Of a DNA stretch of 64,000 nucleotides, positions 19,026-28,862 are shown piece by piece. How positions within the stretch are numbered: the first letter of the stretch is position 1; every line of letters starts with the position of its first letter. The stretch spans positions 1-64,000 of the forward strand of contig CAYQNU010000008.1 of assembly GCA_964419055.1 (NCBI GenBank), given 5' to 3'. The translations under genes were made by a program, and so were the position numbers. This stretch comes from CAYQNU01 sp964419055 (GTDB taxonomy: Bacteria > Bacteroidota > Bacteroidia > Flavobacteriales_D > Parvicellaceae). The notes beneath the pieces are model-generated. The model saw nothing but the letters and a program-made list of their open reading frames with translations. It did no database searches and was not told the DNA's origin.

Positions 19026-22000
19026 CTACCTCATCAACTGAATAAAACCCGTTTTTTCATAAGGAGTTCCGTTCATTTGCTCTCCTTGAATGACATAGTA
19101 GTACACTCCTACTTCCAGATCTTGTTGCGTCAAGTAATGTTTTCCATCCCAAGATAAATCATCGGTTGATTTTTCATAGACAACTTTACCCCATCTGTTA
19201 ACAATTACAATGGTACCTTCTTTTAGTTTACCGGTAATAAAATGATAGGTATCATTGGTTCCATCACCATTCGGTGTGAATATATTGGCATTTTCGGGGG
19301 TGCAATCTTCCATTGTTACATAAGCTGAATCAATTGCCTCACATGCTCCATTAGTTACATAAACATAGACATAACCTGAATCGGTAACTAAATATTTGTT
19401 TAATGTGGAGCCATCTTGCCAATAATACGAATCATAACCAGGAGCAACAATATAAGCAAAATTAACCCCAATACATAAGGTAGTATCTTGCAAATCCAAA
19501 ACAGGATAGGTATCCACTTCTAGTATAGTTGAATCGAACGTACTGCATGAATTTTGATCTATTACTTCTATGTAATATACACCACTTTGACTTGGTTGGG
19601 TTGGCGTAAAGTGAAGAAAATTAGAAGTTGAAATTACTTGGTTTTCAAAACTAATCGTTAAGTCATAAGTTAAGTTAGCAGTTATTTCAATTGAAACATT
19701 TTGACCTTCACAGTAAGCAAAGGAATCATTTAAATTATTCAAATTCGGATTTTCAAAAACGGTGATTTCAATAGTAGAAACACTCTCACAACCATAAAAA
19801 GAGTTGATAGCGGCATAGGTTCCTGAATGGGAAACAGTACTGTTTTGTATTTCAATTTGTTGATTATTTGAAATACTTTGATTGGGTTCTACCCAATAGG
19901 AATTGGAATCTAACCAATTTTGAGCAGTAATCAAAATAGAATCTCCTTCGCAATAGGTCAACGTGTTGCTTGTCAAAATTGGAGCAACAGGATAGGGATG
20001 AACTGTTAAATAAATCAAAGCGGTATCGGTTATACAATTTCCAACTTGGGCTGTTAATCCATACCAACCTTCAATAACTGGGTTTAGATTTAAGGTAGTA
20101 CCTGAACTAACTGTTTGATTGGGTAAGAACCATTGATGATCGTTGAATGCAGAGGATATTTCTGTTAATGAACCATTATCTCCAACGCAAAACACAGTAT
20201 CAGTAGCTGTTATTTGAGGTAAAATTTGAGCGTTATTTATGGTTACTTCAAAAGAATAGTTCGCTGTTTGACATCCATCAACTGTTGTTGACGCATATTC
20301 AATTATAGTAGCAGCACCCAAACCGATTAATACAATGCTATCAGATTGCATAACTGTTGAAGAATCGATCCACCAAAAACCATTGCCACCTAAATTGAGG
20401 TCAAACATAAAATCTTCACCCAAACAAATTACAGTATCAGGAATAGCTGGCAAAATAGGAATAGCAAAATAATTAACTAAAACGTTTTCTTGCGAAGTGC
20501 AACCTTCCAAACTGGTAGCGATAATTGTTACTGTTCCCGAATCGTTTACCATTACAGTATTTCCTTGTCCTAACAAGGTAGTGCCATCATACCAAGTTAG
20601 AATGCCATCCGTTTGAGCAGAAAGAACCACTGAATCACTTGGACAAATAATAGTATCTGCTGGTATCAATTGCCATGTTGGGTTAGTGAAAAAAGTAATA
20701 TCAATAGTATTTACAGGACTCATACAATTGTTGTCGTTGACTTGCAATATATACGTTCCATTTTGCAAAGAATTAGCATTATTGAACACTAAAGTTGATG
20801 TATTGCTAATTGATGAACCATCAGGTAAGGTCCATAAATGGGTAACAGAAGTGAGCGCATTGGATAGCGTAAATGAATCGCCTTCACATAATAATGTATC
20901 ACTAATATTTATTAAGGGTAGCATCGAAGAAACATAAATGGAAGCCGTTACTTCTACAAATTCACTGGTACAATTGGTATCACTATTGGTTACATAAAAT
21001 TGGGTATCAGCGTATAAGGTATCGGTTGTGAATGTAGCTCCATAACCAATCGGTTGATAATTGGCATCATACCAAGTAATCGAATCATTACCAGTAGCAG
21101 TTAAGACTATTGGATTACCAATACACACCGAAACATCAGTAGCAACTGGAGCTGCTGAGCCTGAGAAAAACGAAATTTGAACCGAATCAGATGTGGCTGT
21201 ACAACCACTGCTATTGGTAATTGTTACCGCATACATACCGGGTTCAGAAATGTCGGCATACATTCCATATCCTGCACCATTGCTCCATTCATAGGCCATC
21301 ATATTGGCATCTGCTACTAATGAAACGGTTTCACCTTCACAAATTTGTAAGGGAGATAATGCGGTAATGGTTGCCGTAAGGTTGGCATCTGTTATGGTTA
21401 TACTATCGGTAACCGTGAAACCACATTGATTGATGGTGCACACATAAACACCCCCTTCTGTGACCGTTATATTAGGTGAACTTAATCCGGCTGGATTGAT
21501 CCAAGTAAAAGAGGGTGAACCACTGTGTTCTATATTCAAATCAATAGCTCCTGAATGACACAATTCAGTATCGGGTTCGGCAACGATGTAGGGCGATGAA
21601 TACTCTTTGAGTTCGATACTTTCACTGGTCATTTGACAAAAATCAAAATCAGTAATCACACAATGATAAAAACCTGCTTCGTGCACATAAACCGCTTGAT
21701 TTGTATCAATCAATGTTCCTTGTGGCCCATACCATAAATACCCCAAGGCATTGGGTGCAGTAAGTAAAATTGAATCATACGGACAAATTATGTTGTCGGG
21801 CACATTAGAGCTTAAATTAGGGGCATCTTTAACCAATAATTGATATGAACTAACGAATGACTTAGAACACCCAGTAATGGAATCTGTCAAAGTACCCGAA
21901 TAGGTGTATTTACCTCCGTAGATTGTAAAAATTGAATCACCTGTTGCATTTGCATATAAATAATTTCCACCCCAACCAAAATTAGGATGCAACATATTAA

Positions 22001-24560
22001 CCCAAACATTCATAGTGTCTCCCGGACAAAAAGGCGAATCACCACTTAGAAATATACCTGGATTGGTTGGCAATGGATTAACAGTTATGTAAAATGAATG
22101 CAATTCATGATAATGGGTTGTATCTAATCCACACGAATTATTATAACCCAAAATGAAGTCAACTTCAAAGGTATACCAACCTGAAGTTTGAGGTGTGAAA
22201 ATTGTACCTATACAATCATAATAATAAGGGTATTGTGGTAAATTGTGAGGGTTACAATCCGTTTCTGCACCTAAATTCCAATCAAAACTTTGCACATGAA
22301 AATGACTGTTATTAGCATTTAACAACGTATCATTAATTCTTACAAAAACATCATCAGTAGCGCAAATGGTTATACTATCATTTATTGCCCCTATCATAAT
22401 AATTTCGGGCAAAATAGTATCTTTTGTATCCCAGTCATGAAAAATATCTAAATGTCCTGAACGCGTACATCCAAATTCATTAAATACAGTTATTCCATGT
22501 TGCCCATTAGGTTGAAAGTAAAAATTGGTATCGCCAAAAAATGTTTGACCATTATTAATTCCATAAAAATTCATACTGTCTAATGGTGATTGATAGGTAA
22601 ATGTCAATTCAACCGAATCGGTATGGCAAAAACGAATGTCGGTGTAGTCATAGGGTTGATTTGAATTGAATCCTAAATTATCTGTTAAAGTCGGCAATTG
22701 TGGCAAAGGATTAATGATAACGTGAATGCTGTCATAACCTTCTGAACAGCCATCTTGGCGCTTCCAATTTAAATAATAGTCGTCAGTGGCTCCTATTACA
22801 ATGTGTGGTTTGTTGAGTGTAGTGTGGTTCCAATCAAAATCAAAATAAGGCCCCAAATGATGAGTATAAGCATTATAACCTAAAGAATCAGCGGGTTTAC
22901 AAAGATTAGGCCCAATGCCATTCCCATGTGTATGAGTCCAATAATAAATGGTTTTTGATCCGCAATTAATTACGGTATCTTGGCAAATTGTATCGCCTGG
23001 TATTCTAAAACAAGGTGTTTCCTGCTGCCCACAAGCTACCAAACTATCCACATTTCTGTAATAATAGTAATGATGTAAACTACTATTATAAGGATTACCC
23101 ACAAATATGTCCTTACTTTTATGTGCTTTCAAATAACGGTAATCATTATAACAACTCGTGTTTTGACCTTGCGCATAACCATTTGTAATACTTGGAAAAG
23201 CATTTCCAATATTGGTCGAAGGTACATTCCCATTGTAAGGAAAATTGAAATAATTATCAAAACTTCCGCTAATCAACGGTTGATCTACTTGAAAAAGGGC
23301 AATACCCGAACAGTAATCATCTTTAGGCCCTCCAAACTGATGCATGTATTGTCTGACTCCAACATCATTGTATTTAGTTAAGAATACATCTTTATACCCT
23401 ACTGAATTAAAAAATCCGTCACCCAACGTATCCGCATAATCATCAAATACACATTTAAATGTTCCTGAAATGTATATGCTTCCTGCATTATCCAACGCAA
23501 TGGCTTTACTAGAAACTTCGCTACCTGATGATTCGGATGTACCCCAAACCACGTGACCGCCCGCATCCATTTTCAACACAAATATTCGATAACTGTAATT
23601 GCCATTTAAATAAAAATTTTGGGTATCAAAAACCACCATTTGCCCTTTAAAATCTCCTGTTACGAAGACATTCCCCAAATCATCGGTTTTGAGGTCATAC
23701 GCTAAAGTTTGGGTTGCTCCCAATCGTTTAAACCACGTTAATCCTCCGTTTGAGTCTAATTTAAACACCATTCCAGCATTGTAAATTCCATTGTTGATGG
23801 TTGTTCCTGCAAAAACTAAGGTATCACTAAACTGCCCTCCTACTAAAATGTTATTGGAATTATCAATGGTTACGGCCAAACCCCTATCGTCATATTCTGC
23901 AAAACCATTCAAACTCCAAATCGGTGTTCCAGCAGCTGAATATTTAGCTACAAAAAAATCAGACGAATACAATCCTGTATTGGGGTCAATAGCCGAAGTA
24001 AATGTATTGGTACCAATAGTTGCGGTTTCTTTAAATTGACCTGATACAATTACATTTCCTTGATTGTCCACCGCTATTCCGTGACCAATATCTCCCGAAC
24101 TTCCCCCTTGAGCAATGGCCCACAGTACATTCCCACTGTTGTCTAATTTTGCTATGAAAATATCTTGTGAATTGCCCGAACTGGTGAGTGTGATGTTATC
24201 AAATTGAGCCGTACCATTTAAAAAGCCCGTGATGTAGATATTTCCTTGAGCATCCAATGCAATGTCATTCCCTCTATCGGCTGCTTGACCACCAAAAGTT
24301 TTGGCCCAAACAAAATTCCCTGAAGGGTCTGTTTTGGCAACATAAATATCGCTGCTTCCATTAGTGGTGACGTTGATGGTAGCGCTAAAAACAGTAGCTC
24401 CCGTTACATATCCGGTGGTATAACTATTACCCGAACCATCCACTTCTATATCATACGATTCATCATTGCTATTGCCACCAGCAGATTTGAACCAATTTTG
24501 GGCGTTGTTTACTGTAAATGAAACACTCAGCAAAAGGATTAGGGTAAGTTTTTTTAGCAT
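19026..24560 (-). CDS. Giant secreted repeat protein with type IX (type B) sorting domain
   Basis: The protein has 1844 residues. A signal peptide (MLKKLTLILLLSVSFTVNNAQ) is followed by about seven SBBP-like beta-propeller repeats up to residue ~460 (GNDIALDAQGNIYITGFLNG and relatives). A long tandem series of PKD/Ig-like domains follows, each with ICPSDSV/LCEGDSFTL-type cysteine motifs. The last ~90 residues (NIFTPNGDGTNDTY, NRWGKVVYE, WDGK, GVYYYVI, ending GFIQLMR) are the CHU_C/gliding-motility type B sorting domain, so the protein should leave the cell through the Por/type IX system. Adhesin or surface-structural roles are typical. Confidence 0.92.
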   Translation of the reverse strand: MLKKLTLILLLSVSFTVNNAQNWFKSAGGNSNDESYDIEVDGSGNSYTTGYVTGATVFSATINVTTNGSSDIYVAKTDPSGNFVWAKTFGGQAADRGNDIALDAQGNIYITGFLNGTAQFDNITLTSSGNSQDIFIAKLDNSGNVLWAIAQGGSSGDIGHGIAVDNQGNVIVSGQFKETATIGTNTFTSAIDPNTGLYSSDFFVAKYSAAGTPIWSLNGFAEYDDRGLAVTIDNSNNILVGGQFSDTLVFAGTTINNGIYNAGMVFKLDSNGGLTWFKRLGATQTLAYDLKTDDLGNVFVTGDFKGQMVVFDTQNFYLNGNYSYRIFVLKMDAGGHVVWGTSESSGSEVSSKAIALDNAGSIYISGTFKCVFDDYADTLGDGFFNSVGYKDVFLTKYNDVGVRQYMHQFGGPKDDYCSGIALFQVDQPLISGSFDNYFNFPYNGNVPSTNIGNAFPSITNGYAQGQNTSCYNDYRYLKAHKSKDIFVGNPYNSSLHHYYYYRNVDSLVACGQQETPCFRIPGDTICQDTVINCGSKTIYYWTHTHGNGIGPNLCKPADSLGYNAYTHHLGPYFDFDWNHTTLNKPHIVIGATDDYYLNWKRQDGCSEGYDSIHVIINPLPQLPTLTDNLGFNSNQPYDYTDIRFCHTDSVELTFTYQSPLDSMNFYGINNGQTFFGDTNFYFQPNGQHGITVFNEFGCTRSGHLDIFHDWDTKDTILPEIIMIGAINDSITICATDDVFVRINDTLLNANNSHFHVQSFDWNLGAETDCNPHNLPQYPYYYDCIGTIFTPQTSGWYTFEVDFILGYNNSCGLDTTHYHELHSFYITVNPLPTNPGIFLSGDSPFCPGDTMNVWVNMLHPNFGWGGNYLYANATGDSIFTIYGGKYTYSGTLTDSITGCSKSFVSSYQLLVKDAPNLSSNVPDNIICPYDSILLTAPNALGYLWYGPQGTLIDTNQAVYVHEAGFYHCVITDFDFCQMTSESIELKEYSSPYIVAEPDTELCHSGAIDLNIEHSGSPSFTWINPAGLSSPNITVTEGGVYVCTINQCGFTVTDSITITDANLTATITALSPLQICEGETVSLVADANMMAYEWSNGAGYGMYADISEPGMYAVTITNSSGCTATSDSVQISFFSGSAAPVATDVSVCIGNPIVLTATGNDSITWYDANYQPIGYGATFTTDTLYADTQFYVTNSDTNCTSEFVEVTASIYVSSMLPLINISDTLLCEGDSFTLSNALTSVTHLWTLPDGSSISNTSTLVFNNANSLQNGTYILQVNDNNCMSPVNTIDITFFTNPTWQLIPADTIICPSDSVVLSAQTDGILTWYDGTTLLGQGNTVMVNDSGTVTIIATSLEGCTSQENVLVNYFAIPILPAIPDTVICLGEDFMFDLNLGGNGFWWIDSSTVMQSDSIVLIGLGAATIIEYASTTVDGCQTANYSFEVTINNAQILPQITATDTVFCVGDNGSLTEISSAFNDHQWFLPNQTVSSGTTLNLNPVIEGWYGLTAQVGNCITDTALIYLTVHPYPVAPILTSNTLTYCEGDSILITAQNWLDSNSYWVEPNQSISNNQQIEIQNSTVSHSGTYAAINSFYGCESVSTIEITVFENPNLNNLNDSFAYCEGQNVSIEITANLTYDLTISFENQVISTSNFLHFTPTQPSQSGVYYIEVIDQNSCSTFDSTILEVDTYPVLDLQDTTLCIGVNFAYIVAPGYDSYYWQDGSTLNKYLVTDSGYVYVYVTNGACEAIDSAYVTMEDCTPENANIFTPNGDGTNDTYHFITGKLKEGTIVIVNRWGKVVYEKSTDDLSWDGKHYLTQQDLEVGVYYYVIQGEQMNGTPYEKTGFIQLMR

Positions 24561-24853
24561 AAGGGGTGCGATTAAATACCCTAAAAAGACAACTCAATTT
24601 TTGATTAGTTGCCTCATTATGAAACTAAAAAAGGAATGGTAGTAAAATGAGGGGGAAAGGCAAAATCTTGTTGGTTAAGTGATTTCCATTTAAACTAAAA
24701 ACCTTTTATAAATCACAATTGATGTCAAATTATTTGCATTTAATCGGAAAAGTTTCGATTATCTATCCAAAATTTGACACTATGAATAGATTTTTTAGTG
24801 GCAACTAACTACTTTTTGTTGCGGGTTGAAATGCTTGCTTAGCCCTATTAAAC
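24561..24853. other. Intergenic stretch without recognised features
   Basis: Between the giant secreted-protein gene and the terminator-like hairpin at 24854 I see no open frame or conserved RNA. The bases just upstream of the 24560 start presumably hold the promoter of the minus-strand giant gene, but no clean -7 box stands out. Confidence 0.4.
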
Positions 24854-24888
24854 AAAACCCCTCAAAAGTTCTACTCTTGAAGGGTTTT
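24854..24888. terminator. Terminator-like hairpin behind the Fic gene
   Basis: AAAACCCCTCAAAAG and CTTGAAGGGTTTTT form a stem around CTCT-type loop bases, with a T run on either strand. The same ~35-base sequence recurs almost identically at 26382-26413 behind the RING/TerD-like gene. Confidence 0.6.
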
Positions 24889-24980
24889 TGGTTCTTTTTT
24901 AGTTAATACCGGATGTAGCATTCAACAGCGTTACCAATTCTTTTTTATGACTTCATTATCTAGAAGCTATTTTTAGGGAT

Positions 24981-26108
24981 TTACTGAGATAAAATACGGT
25001 GTAATTCTATGTTTAAATAATAGTGTTTCCCTTCAATTACTTTTTTCTCTAACACTTGCATTTCACATAAATCATTCAAGTATTTTCGAGCTGTTTTCTC
25101 AGCATATATTCTTGAATCTACCAAATGATTAACTTTTGTATAAGGCTGAGTAAATATAAACTCAATTAAATCATCCGCGTGTAAAAACTTACTTTCTTTT
25201 TTTACATAATCAATTATAGATTCTTTAACCGAAACTATGTCATTAATTTTATGAAAAGTTATGTTGGCTGTATGTTCAACAGCTCTTAACATAAATAAAA
25301 TCCAATCGTTCCAATTTCCTCTTTGTGATACTCCTTGTAGTGCAGCATAATAATCGTTTTTATTATCTAAAATGTACCTACTTAAAAAGAGAATGGGAAC
25401 ATCTAACAAACCTTTTGAGGTAAGATAGTGAATGTTAGCCACTCTACCTGTTCTGCCGTTCCCATCCCTAAATGGATGGATGGCTTCAAATTGAAAATGA
25501 CCTATAGCCATTTTTAATAAATGATCAATATTAAATTGCTCATCATCATTCAAAAAATGAATTAAATTGTCTAACTTTTTTTCAATAATTCCTTTACCTC
25601 TTGGTGGTGTATAAATCACTTGACCTGCATTTGGACCAGTTCCACCATGCTTTATTGTAGTTTCTAAAAATGGGGGTCTAATTTTGTCTGAAGTTTGTTT
25701 AATCTCTTGAAACATTTTAATAAAGTAGTCTTGGCTGAATGATTTCTTTTGCTTTAAAAATGTGTATCCCGACCAAAGCGCCTCCCTATATCTTAATACT
25801 TCTTTAGATGCCCCTTCCAATTCATCGTTTTTATCACTATAAGCTTTATACAATTCATCATCTGTAGTAAATATGTTTTCAATTTCACTTGAGATTTTTG
25901 CTTCTTGTAAACTTATTGTATTGATTAATAATCCTTGGTTTGGAATTACAGCACTTCTACCGTGTAAACGAGCGAGAGAAGCTTTTGCATTACCTAATGT
26001 TTTTAATATATGAACTGTTTCATAGAGTTCCTCTTTTATCGGTAAAGGAGGTAAATCATTCCAAGGACAACTTCTATCAGGATTTAAATGATATAAAATT
26101 TCAGCCAT
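24981..26108 (-). CDS. Fic-family protein (AMPylase type) with N-terminal inhibitory helix
   Basis: The protein has 375 residues. The Fic core motif is HPFRDGNGRTGR with the catalytic His at 211. At residues 73-78 the sequence SSEIEN fits the (S/T)xxxE(G/N) autoinhibitory motif located N-terminal to the core, as in class II Fic proteins. The C-terminus resembles a winged-helix domain (FTQPYTKVNHLVDSRIYAEKTARKYLNDL), common in Bacteroides-type Fic proteins. It probably transfers AMP to a cellular protein under autoinhibition. A -7-like box TACATTTG (minus strand, 26129-26122) lies close to the ATG. Several palindromic half-sites upstream suggest autoregulation. Confidence 0.92.
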   Translation of the reverse strand: MAEILYHLNPDRSCPWNDLPPLPIKEELYETVHILKTLGNAKASLARLHGRSAVIPNQGLLINTISLQEAKISSEIENIFTTDDELYKAYSDKNDELEGASKEVLRYREALWSGYTFLKQKKSFSQDYFIKMFQEIKQTSDKIRPPFLETTIKHGGTGPNAGQVIYTPPRGKGIIEKKLDNLIHFLNDDEQFNIDHLLKMAIGHFQFEAIHPFRDGNGRTGRVANIHYLTSKGLLDVPILFLSRYILDNKNDYYAALQGVSQRGNWNDWILFMLRAVEHTANITFHKINDIVSVKESIIDYVKKESKFLHADDLIEFIFTQPYTKVNHLVDSRIYAEKTARKYLNDLCEMQVLEKKVIEGKHYYLNIELHRILSQ

Positions 26109-26147
26109 AATATATTTTCTACAAATGTACGAAGCATTTCTCTAATG

Positions 26148-26266
26148 ACGGTAAAAAAATAAATATTTACCGTTTAGTAAGAATTTGACGGTAAAATTAC
26201 AGCTTCCTTAATTAGCATAATGTAAAATTCTAATTATTTACTGTTTGCACCATTTTTAACGGTAAA
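26148..26266. promoter_or_regulatory. ACGGTAAA half-site array upstream of the Fic gene
   Basis: Five half-sites are visible: ACGGTAAA at 26148, TTTACCGT at 26166, ACGGTAAA at 26188, TTTACTGT at 26237 and ACGGTAAA at 26259. The pairs 26166/26188 and 26237/26259 have the same 14-base spacer, and 26148/26166 form a perfect inverted repeat with 10 bases between. The first pair covers the -33 area of the putative Fic promoter, as expected for a repressor site, possibly bound by the Fic protein's own winged-helix domain. Confidence 0.6.
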
Positions 26267-26381
26267 ATTAATCCGTACTATACGATTAAATGGTTCTCGC
26301 TTTGAAACTGGAATGTTCTGGAAACACATTAAAATGACTTTTTGCAACAGATACTTTTCAATTCGGGATGTAATAAAAACA

Positions 26382-26413
26382 AAACCCCTCAAAAGTTCTC
26401 CTCTTGAAGGGTT
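26382..26413 (-). terminator. Terminator behind the RING/TerD-like gene
   Basis: On the minus strand AACCCTTCAAG and CTTTTGAGGGGTT pair and are followed by a T-rich tract. The hairpin begins about ten bases beyond the gene's stop codon. The near-identical element at 24854 suggests duplication of a terminator cassette. Confidence 0.65.
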
Positions 26414-26421
26414 ATTATAGT

Positions 26422-28668
26422 TCAATCCAACAATACTTTACTCACTAATGCGGTGTTTTGTGACCATTTTAAGTCATAGACTTCATCTGCTGTTTCGGCA
26501 TTTTCAGTAATGGTTAAGCCTTGTACTTCGGCTTTTAATTTTAATACATCACCAATTTTTATTTTGGCGTCTAATTTTGATAGCAATGATTGTACAGTTG
26601 CTTTTGACATATTTTGTACAACTTGACCACCAAAACTCATTTCAAGCCAAATAATTTCAAGACTTTGAACGTCCAAGACACCAAAAACTAACCCTTTTGT
26701 AAGATTTTGTTTAATACGAACTTGATGTTGCACAGCTGTTGGGTCAAACGCTACCCCACTTGAATGGATTTTCATTGGAGAAGCACTGTTCATCCAACCC
26801 ACAACAAGATTAGGTGACAAGCTGCCATTTGAATATGCATTACACGTAAAGCTAACATTTTGAGCACCCATTCTTTGTAAATGATCCAAATCCAAATCAA
26901 TGTACTCAGCAGTACCTACTTTATTAGGAATCGATCTAATATCACCACTGTGTTTACATCCTGGGATAACTAATTGTGAAAAAGAACAAAACTCCGTTCT
27001 ACCTTCATAAGAAACATGGCAACTTAAATCCATATCCAAATGTTGTGCTTGTAATCCTTCACCCCATTGCATAAATAAACGCACGCCACTTCCTTCCAAC
27101 TTAAATCGTGTACCCATTAGCGCAACAGGTAAATCTTGAATGGTTTCACTTCTATCTCCAATAGCTAAAGGAATAGTGTAAAGACCTTCTTCAATAAAAA
27201 TAGTTTTATGGCTATTTTTAGTTGCTTTAAATTTCAATGCAATTGCCTCTAGTGTAATTTCTTTTACACTATTTTGCATAGCCTTTAGTTCGTCATCACT
27301 GTATAACTGCAACATTTTATTAGCAGGAATATTTTTATGAATACCTCCAAGCGGTTTAACCGTTCGAGAAGATTGTTTATCAAAGTAATTTTCTGCATAC
27401 ATATTCAACGTGAAAATTAATCGTGGTGGAACTTCACCCATTATTTCACGGAAATGACAAATGGTTATTTCAGGTCCGAACCACAACATAGTTGAAAACA
27501 AGGAACGGGTAAACAAACCTGGACGTTGTTTCAATAATGTAAAAGTATTTTCTGCATCTACCTTCATTTTAAAGGTATTCACTTTACCTTGCCACACTTC
27601 ATACTTTTCGTTGTAAAAAGTATCTAATAACAAAGCTAACTTTTCAAAACCTTTATTTTTGCTGTATTCAGCCAATCGCAATGCTCTAATTACTCTAATC
27701 CAAATACCTCTTTTAGGATGCATAACTTCACATTGAGTAGAAATATCCATTGGTAATTTAGTCAACCATTGTGCATACATTTTGCATTCGCCTCGGCTAA
27801 ATTTTAGTTTTAAATCAGTAGTTGCCTTACTATTGGCGCTTCTGCTTCCATCTAATGGCGCTATTACATGCTGAGCATTTTTGGCCAATCGTTTTTTGAT
27901 GACTTTTGGCTCAACAATTTGTAAAAACCCAGTGTGTTTATACCACAAGTAACGCAATACATCATTGGGTGTACTAAAAAATCTTCCTGCCATTTCAAAA
28001 TTTTCTTGCTTAACCAATACATCAATTACTACCATAAGGGTTTCCTTCATGGTTATCTTAGATTGCGTTGGCAATTCGTAATGATTCAACAATATAGTTA
28101 AGTCATCTACTCGTGTAGCATCCAATGCAACAGGTGATTCCAATAAATTTACAAGGTATTGTTTTAAGGTATCTTCAGTCCACAAATCCAATACTTTTAG
28201 CTTATTTGTTTTGGCTTCATATTCTAATTTTTCAATAGTGAAAGGTGTGCCACAATAAGGACAACCATTATATCTTTCAATTGGAAATGTATTGGCAGGA
28301 ATGATATGTCCACAAGGTAGCTTTGAACTTTTGTTCGATTTAAAAGTGTTAGCAAAAAAGGTAACGATATGGTCAAACAAGGATTCCCCCGTAGGAATAT
28401 CCCATTGTTTTACCAAAGGAGTCCAGTTTTTATTGACGCCTGTTACTTCTTTTAAAACTGTAAACAATTCTATTTTTGCATGAGGCGTCAATCCATTAAT
28501 TTGGTGTAACAATTCTTCAGAAAATGTATATCCCAAATTAGCACAATTAGCTAATAAAACACTACTGGTTTCATTAATTTTAGTGTTCGCTTCATTTTTT
28601 GTCCATTCGTTAAACAATACGAATGCATTTTGCCTAATGGCTACTTTTAATAATTCTTTTTTCATCAT
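26422..28668 (-). CDS. RING-like zinc site plus TerD-like domain protein, RtcB-associated
   Basis: The protein has 748 residues. Near residue 119 a partial RING-like zinc site is visible (CGH at 119-121, then CPYCG at 136-140), lacking the usual first CxxC. A helical middle section follows. From about residue 520 the sequence follows the TerD pattern (HSGDI..., EYIDLDLDHLQRMGAQNVSFTCNAY, VVGWMNS). The whole resembles the RING proteins annotated as the MXAN_6230/SCO0854 family; I am fairly but not fully sure. It is the only protein gene downstream of the RNA array and the operator copy at 29292, so it is probably coexpressed with those RNAs. I infer that it binds or manages damaged RNA or stress, without direct proof. 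Confidence 0.65.
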   Translation of the reverse strand: MMKKELLKVAIRQNAFVLFNEWTKNEANTKINETSSVLLANCANLGYTFSEELLHQINGLTPHAKIELFTVLKEVTGVNKNWTPLVKQWDIPTGESLFDHIVTFFANTFKSNKSSKLPCGHIIPANTFPIERYNGCPYCGTPFTIEKLEYEAKTNKLKVLDLWTEDTLKQYLVNLLESPVALDATRVDDLTILLNHYELPTQSKITMKETLMVVIDVLVKQENFEMAGRFFSTPNDVLRYLWYKHTGFLQIVEPKVIKKRLAKNAQHVIAPLDGSRSANSKATTDLKLKFSRGECKMYAQWLTKLPMDISTQCEVMHPKRGIWIRVIRALRLAEYSKNKGFEKLALLLDTFYNEKYEVWQGKVNTFKMKVDAENTFTLLKQRPGLFTRSLFSTMLWFGPEITICHFREIMGEVPPRLIFTLNMYAENYFDKQSSRTVKPLGGIHKNIPANKMLQLYSDDELKAMQNSVKEITLEAIALKFKATKNSHKTIFIEEGLYTIPLAIGDRSETIQDLPVALMGTRFKLEGSGVRLFMQWGEGLQAQHLDMDLSCHVSYEGRTEFCSFSQLVIPGCKHSGDIRSIPNKVGTAEYIDLDLDHLQRMGAQNVSFTCNAYSNGSLSPNLVVGWMNSASPMKIHSSGVAFDPTAVQHQVRIKQNLTKGLVFGVLDVQSLEIIWLEMSFGGQVVQNMSKATVQSLLSKLDAKIKIGDVLKLKAEVQGLTITENAETADEVYDLKWSQNTALVSKVLLD

Positions 28669-28696
28669 TTAATACTTTTAAATAATTAATAATAAA

Positions 28697-28752
28697 GGTA
28701 ATTTTGCTTCTTATAAATTTTCAGTTGATTATGAAGTAAGAGGCAATTGACC
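28697..28752 (-). ncRNA. GGUCAA/UUACC unit e
   Basis: On the minus strand GGTCAATTGC at the 5' end pairs with GCAAAATTACC at the 3' end, with a bulged C after GGT. The inside has CTCTTACTTCATAA. It is the last of six such units and ends 29 bases before the start codon of the RING/TerD-like gene, so it lies in that gene's leader. Confidence 0.45.
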
Positions 28753-28767
28753 TTTTGTTTGTTTTAT

Positions 28768-28854
28768 GGTAATCCAAGATCTTTTTTACACCACACCTTT
28801 CTTTCGAAAGTTCAGGAGTCGAACCTGACATTTAGTAGTAAGACCTTGTTGACC
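28768..28854 (-). ncRNA. GGUCAA/UUACC unit d with a tRNA T-arm
   Basis: The ends GGTCAACAAGGTC and GATCTTGGATTACC pair with a bulged C. Inside, CTTACTACTA is followed by a perfect 17-nt tRNA T-arm at 28812-28828 (TCAGG, loop TTCGACT, CCTGA). AAGGT before and ACTTT after the arm can form a short acceptor-like stem. There is no D-arm or anticodon arm. A CTTTCGAAAG hairpin follows. Confidence 0.5.
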
Positions 28855-28862
28855 ATTTTTTA

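Noticed and set aside
23121..24039. Plus-strand frames opposite the giant secreted protein
   Set aside because: Codon pattern and composition follow the real minus-strand repeat protein, not an independent gene.
26234..26425. 63-codon minus-strand frame upstream of the Fic gene
   Set aside because: It covers the palindromic operator region and the terminator of the next gene, and its product looks random.
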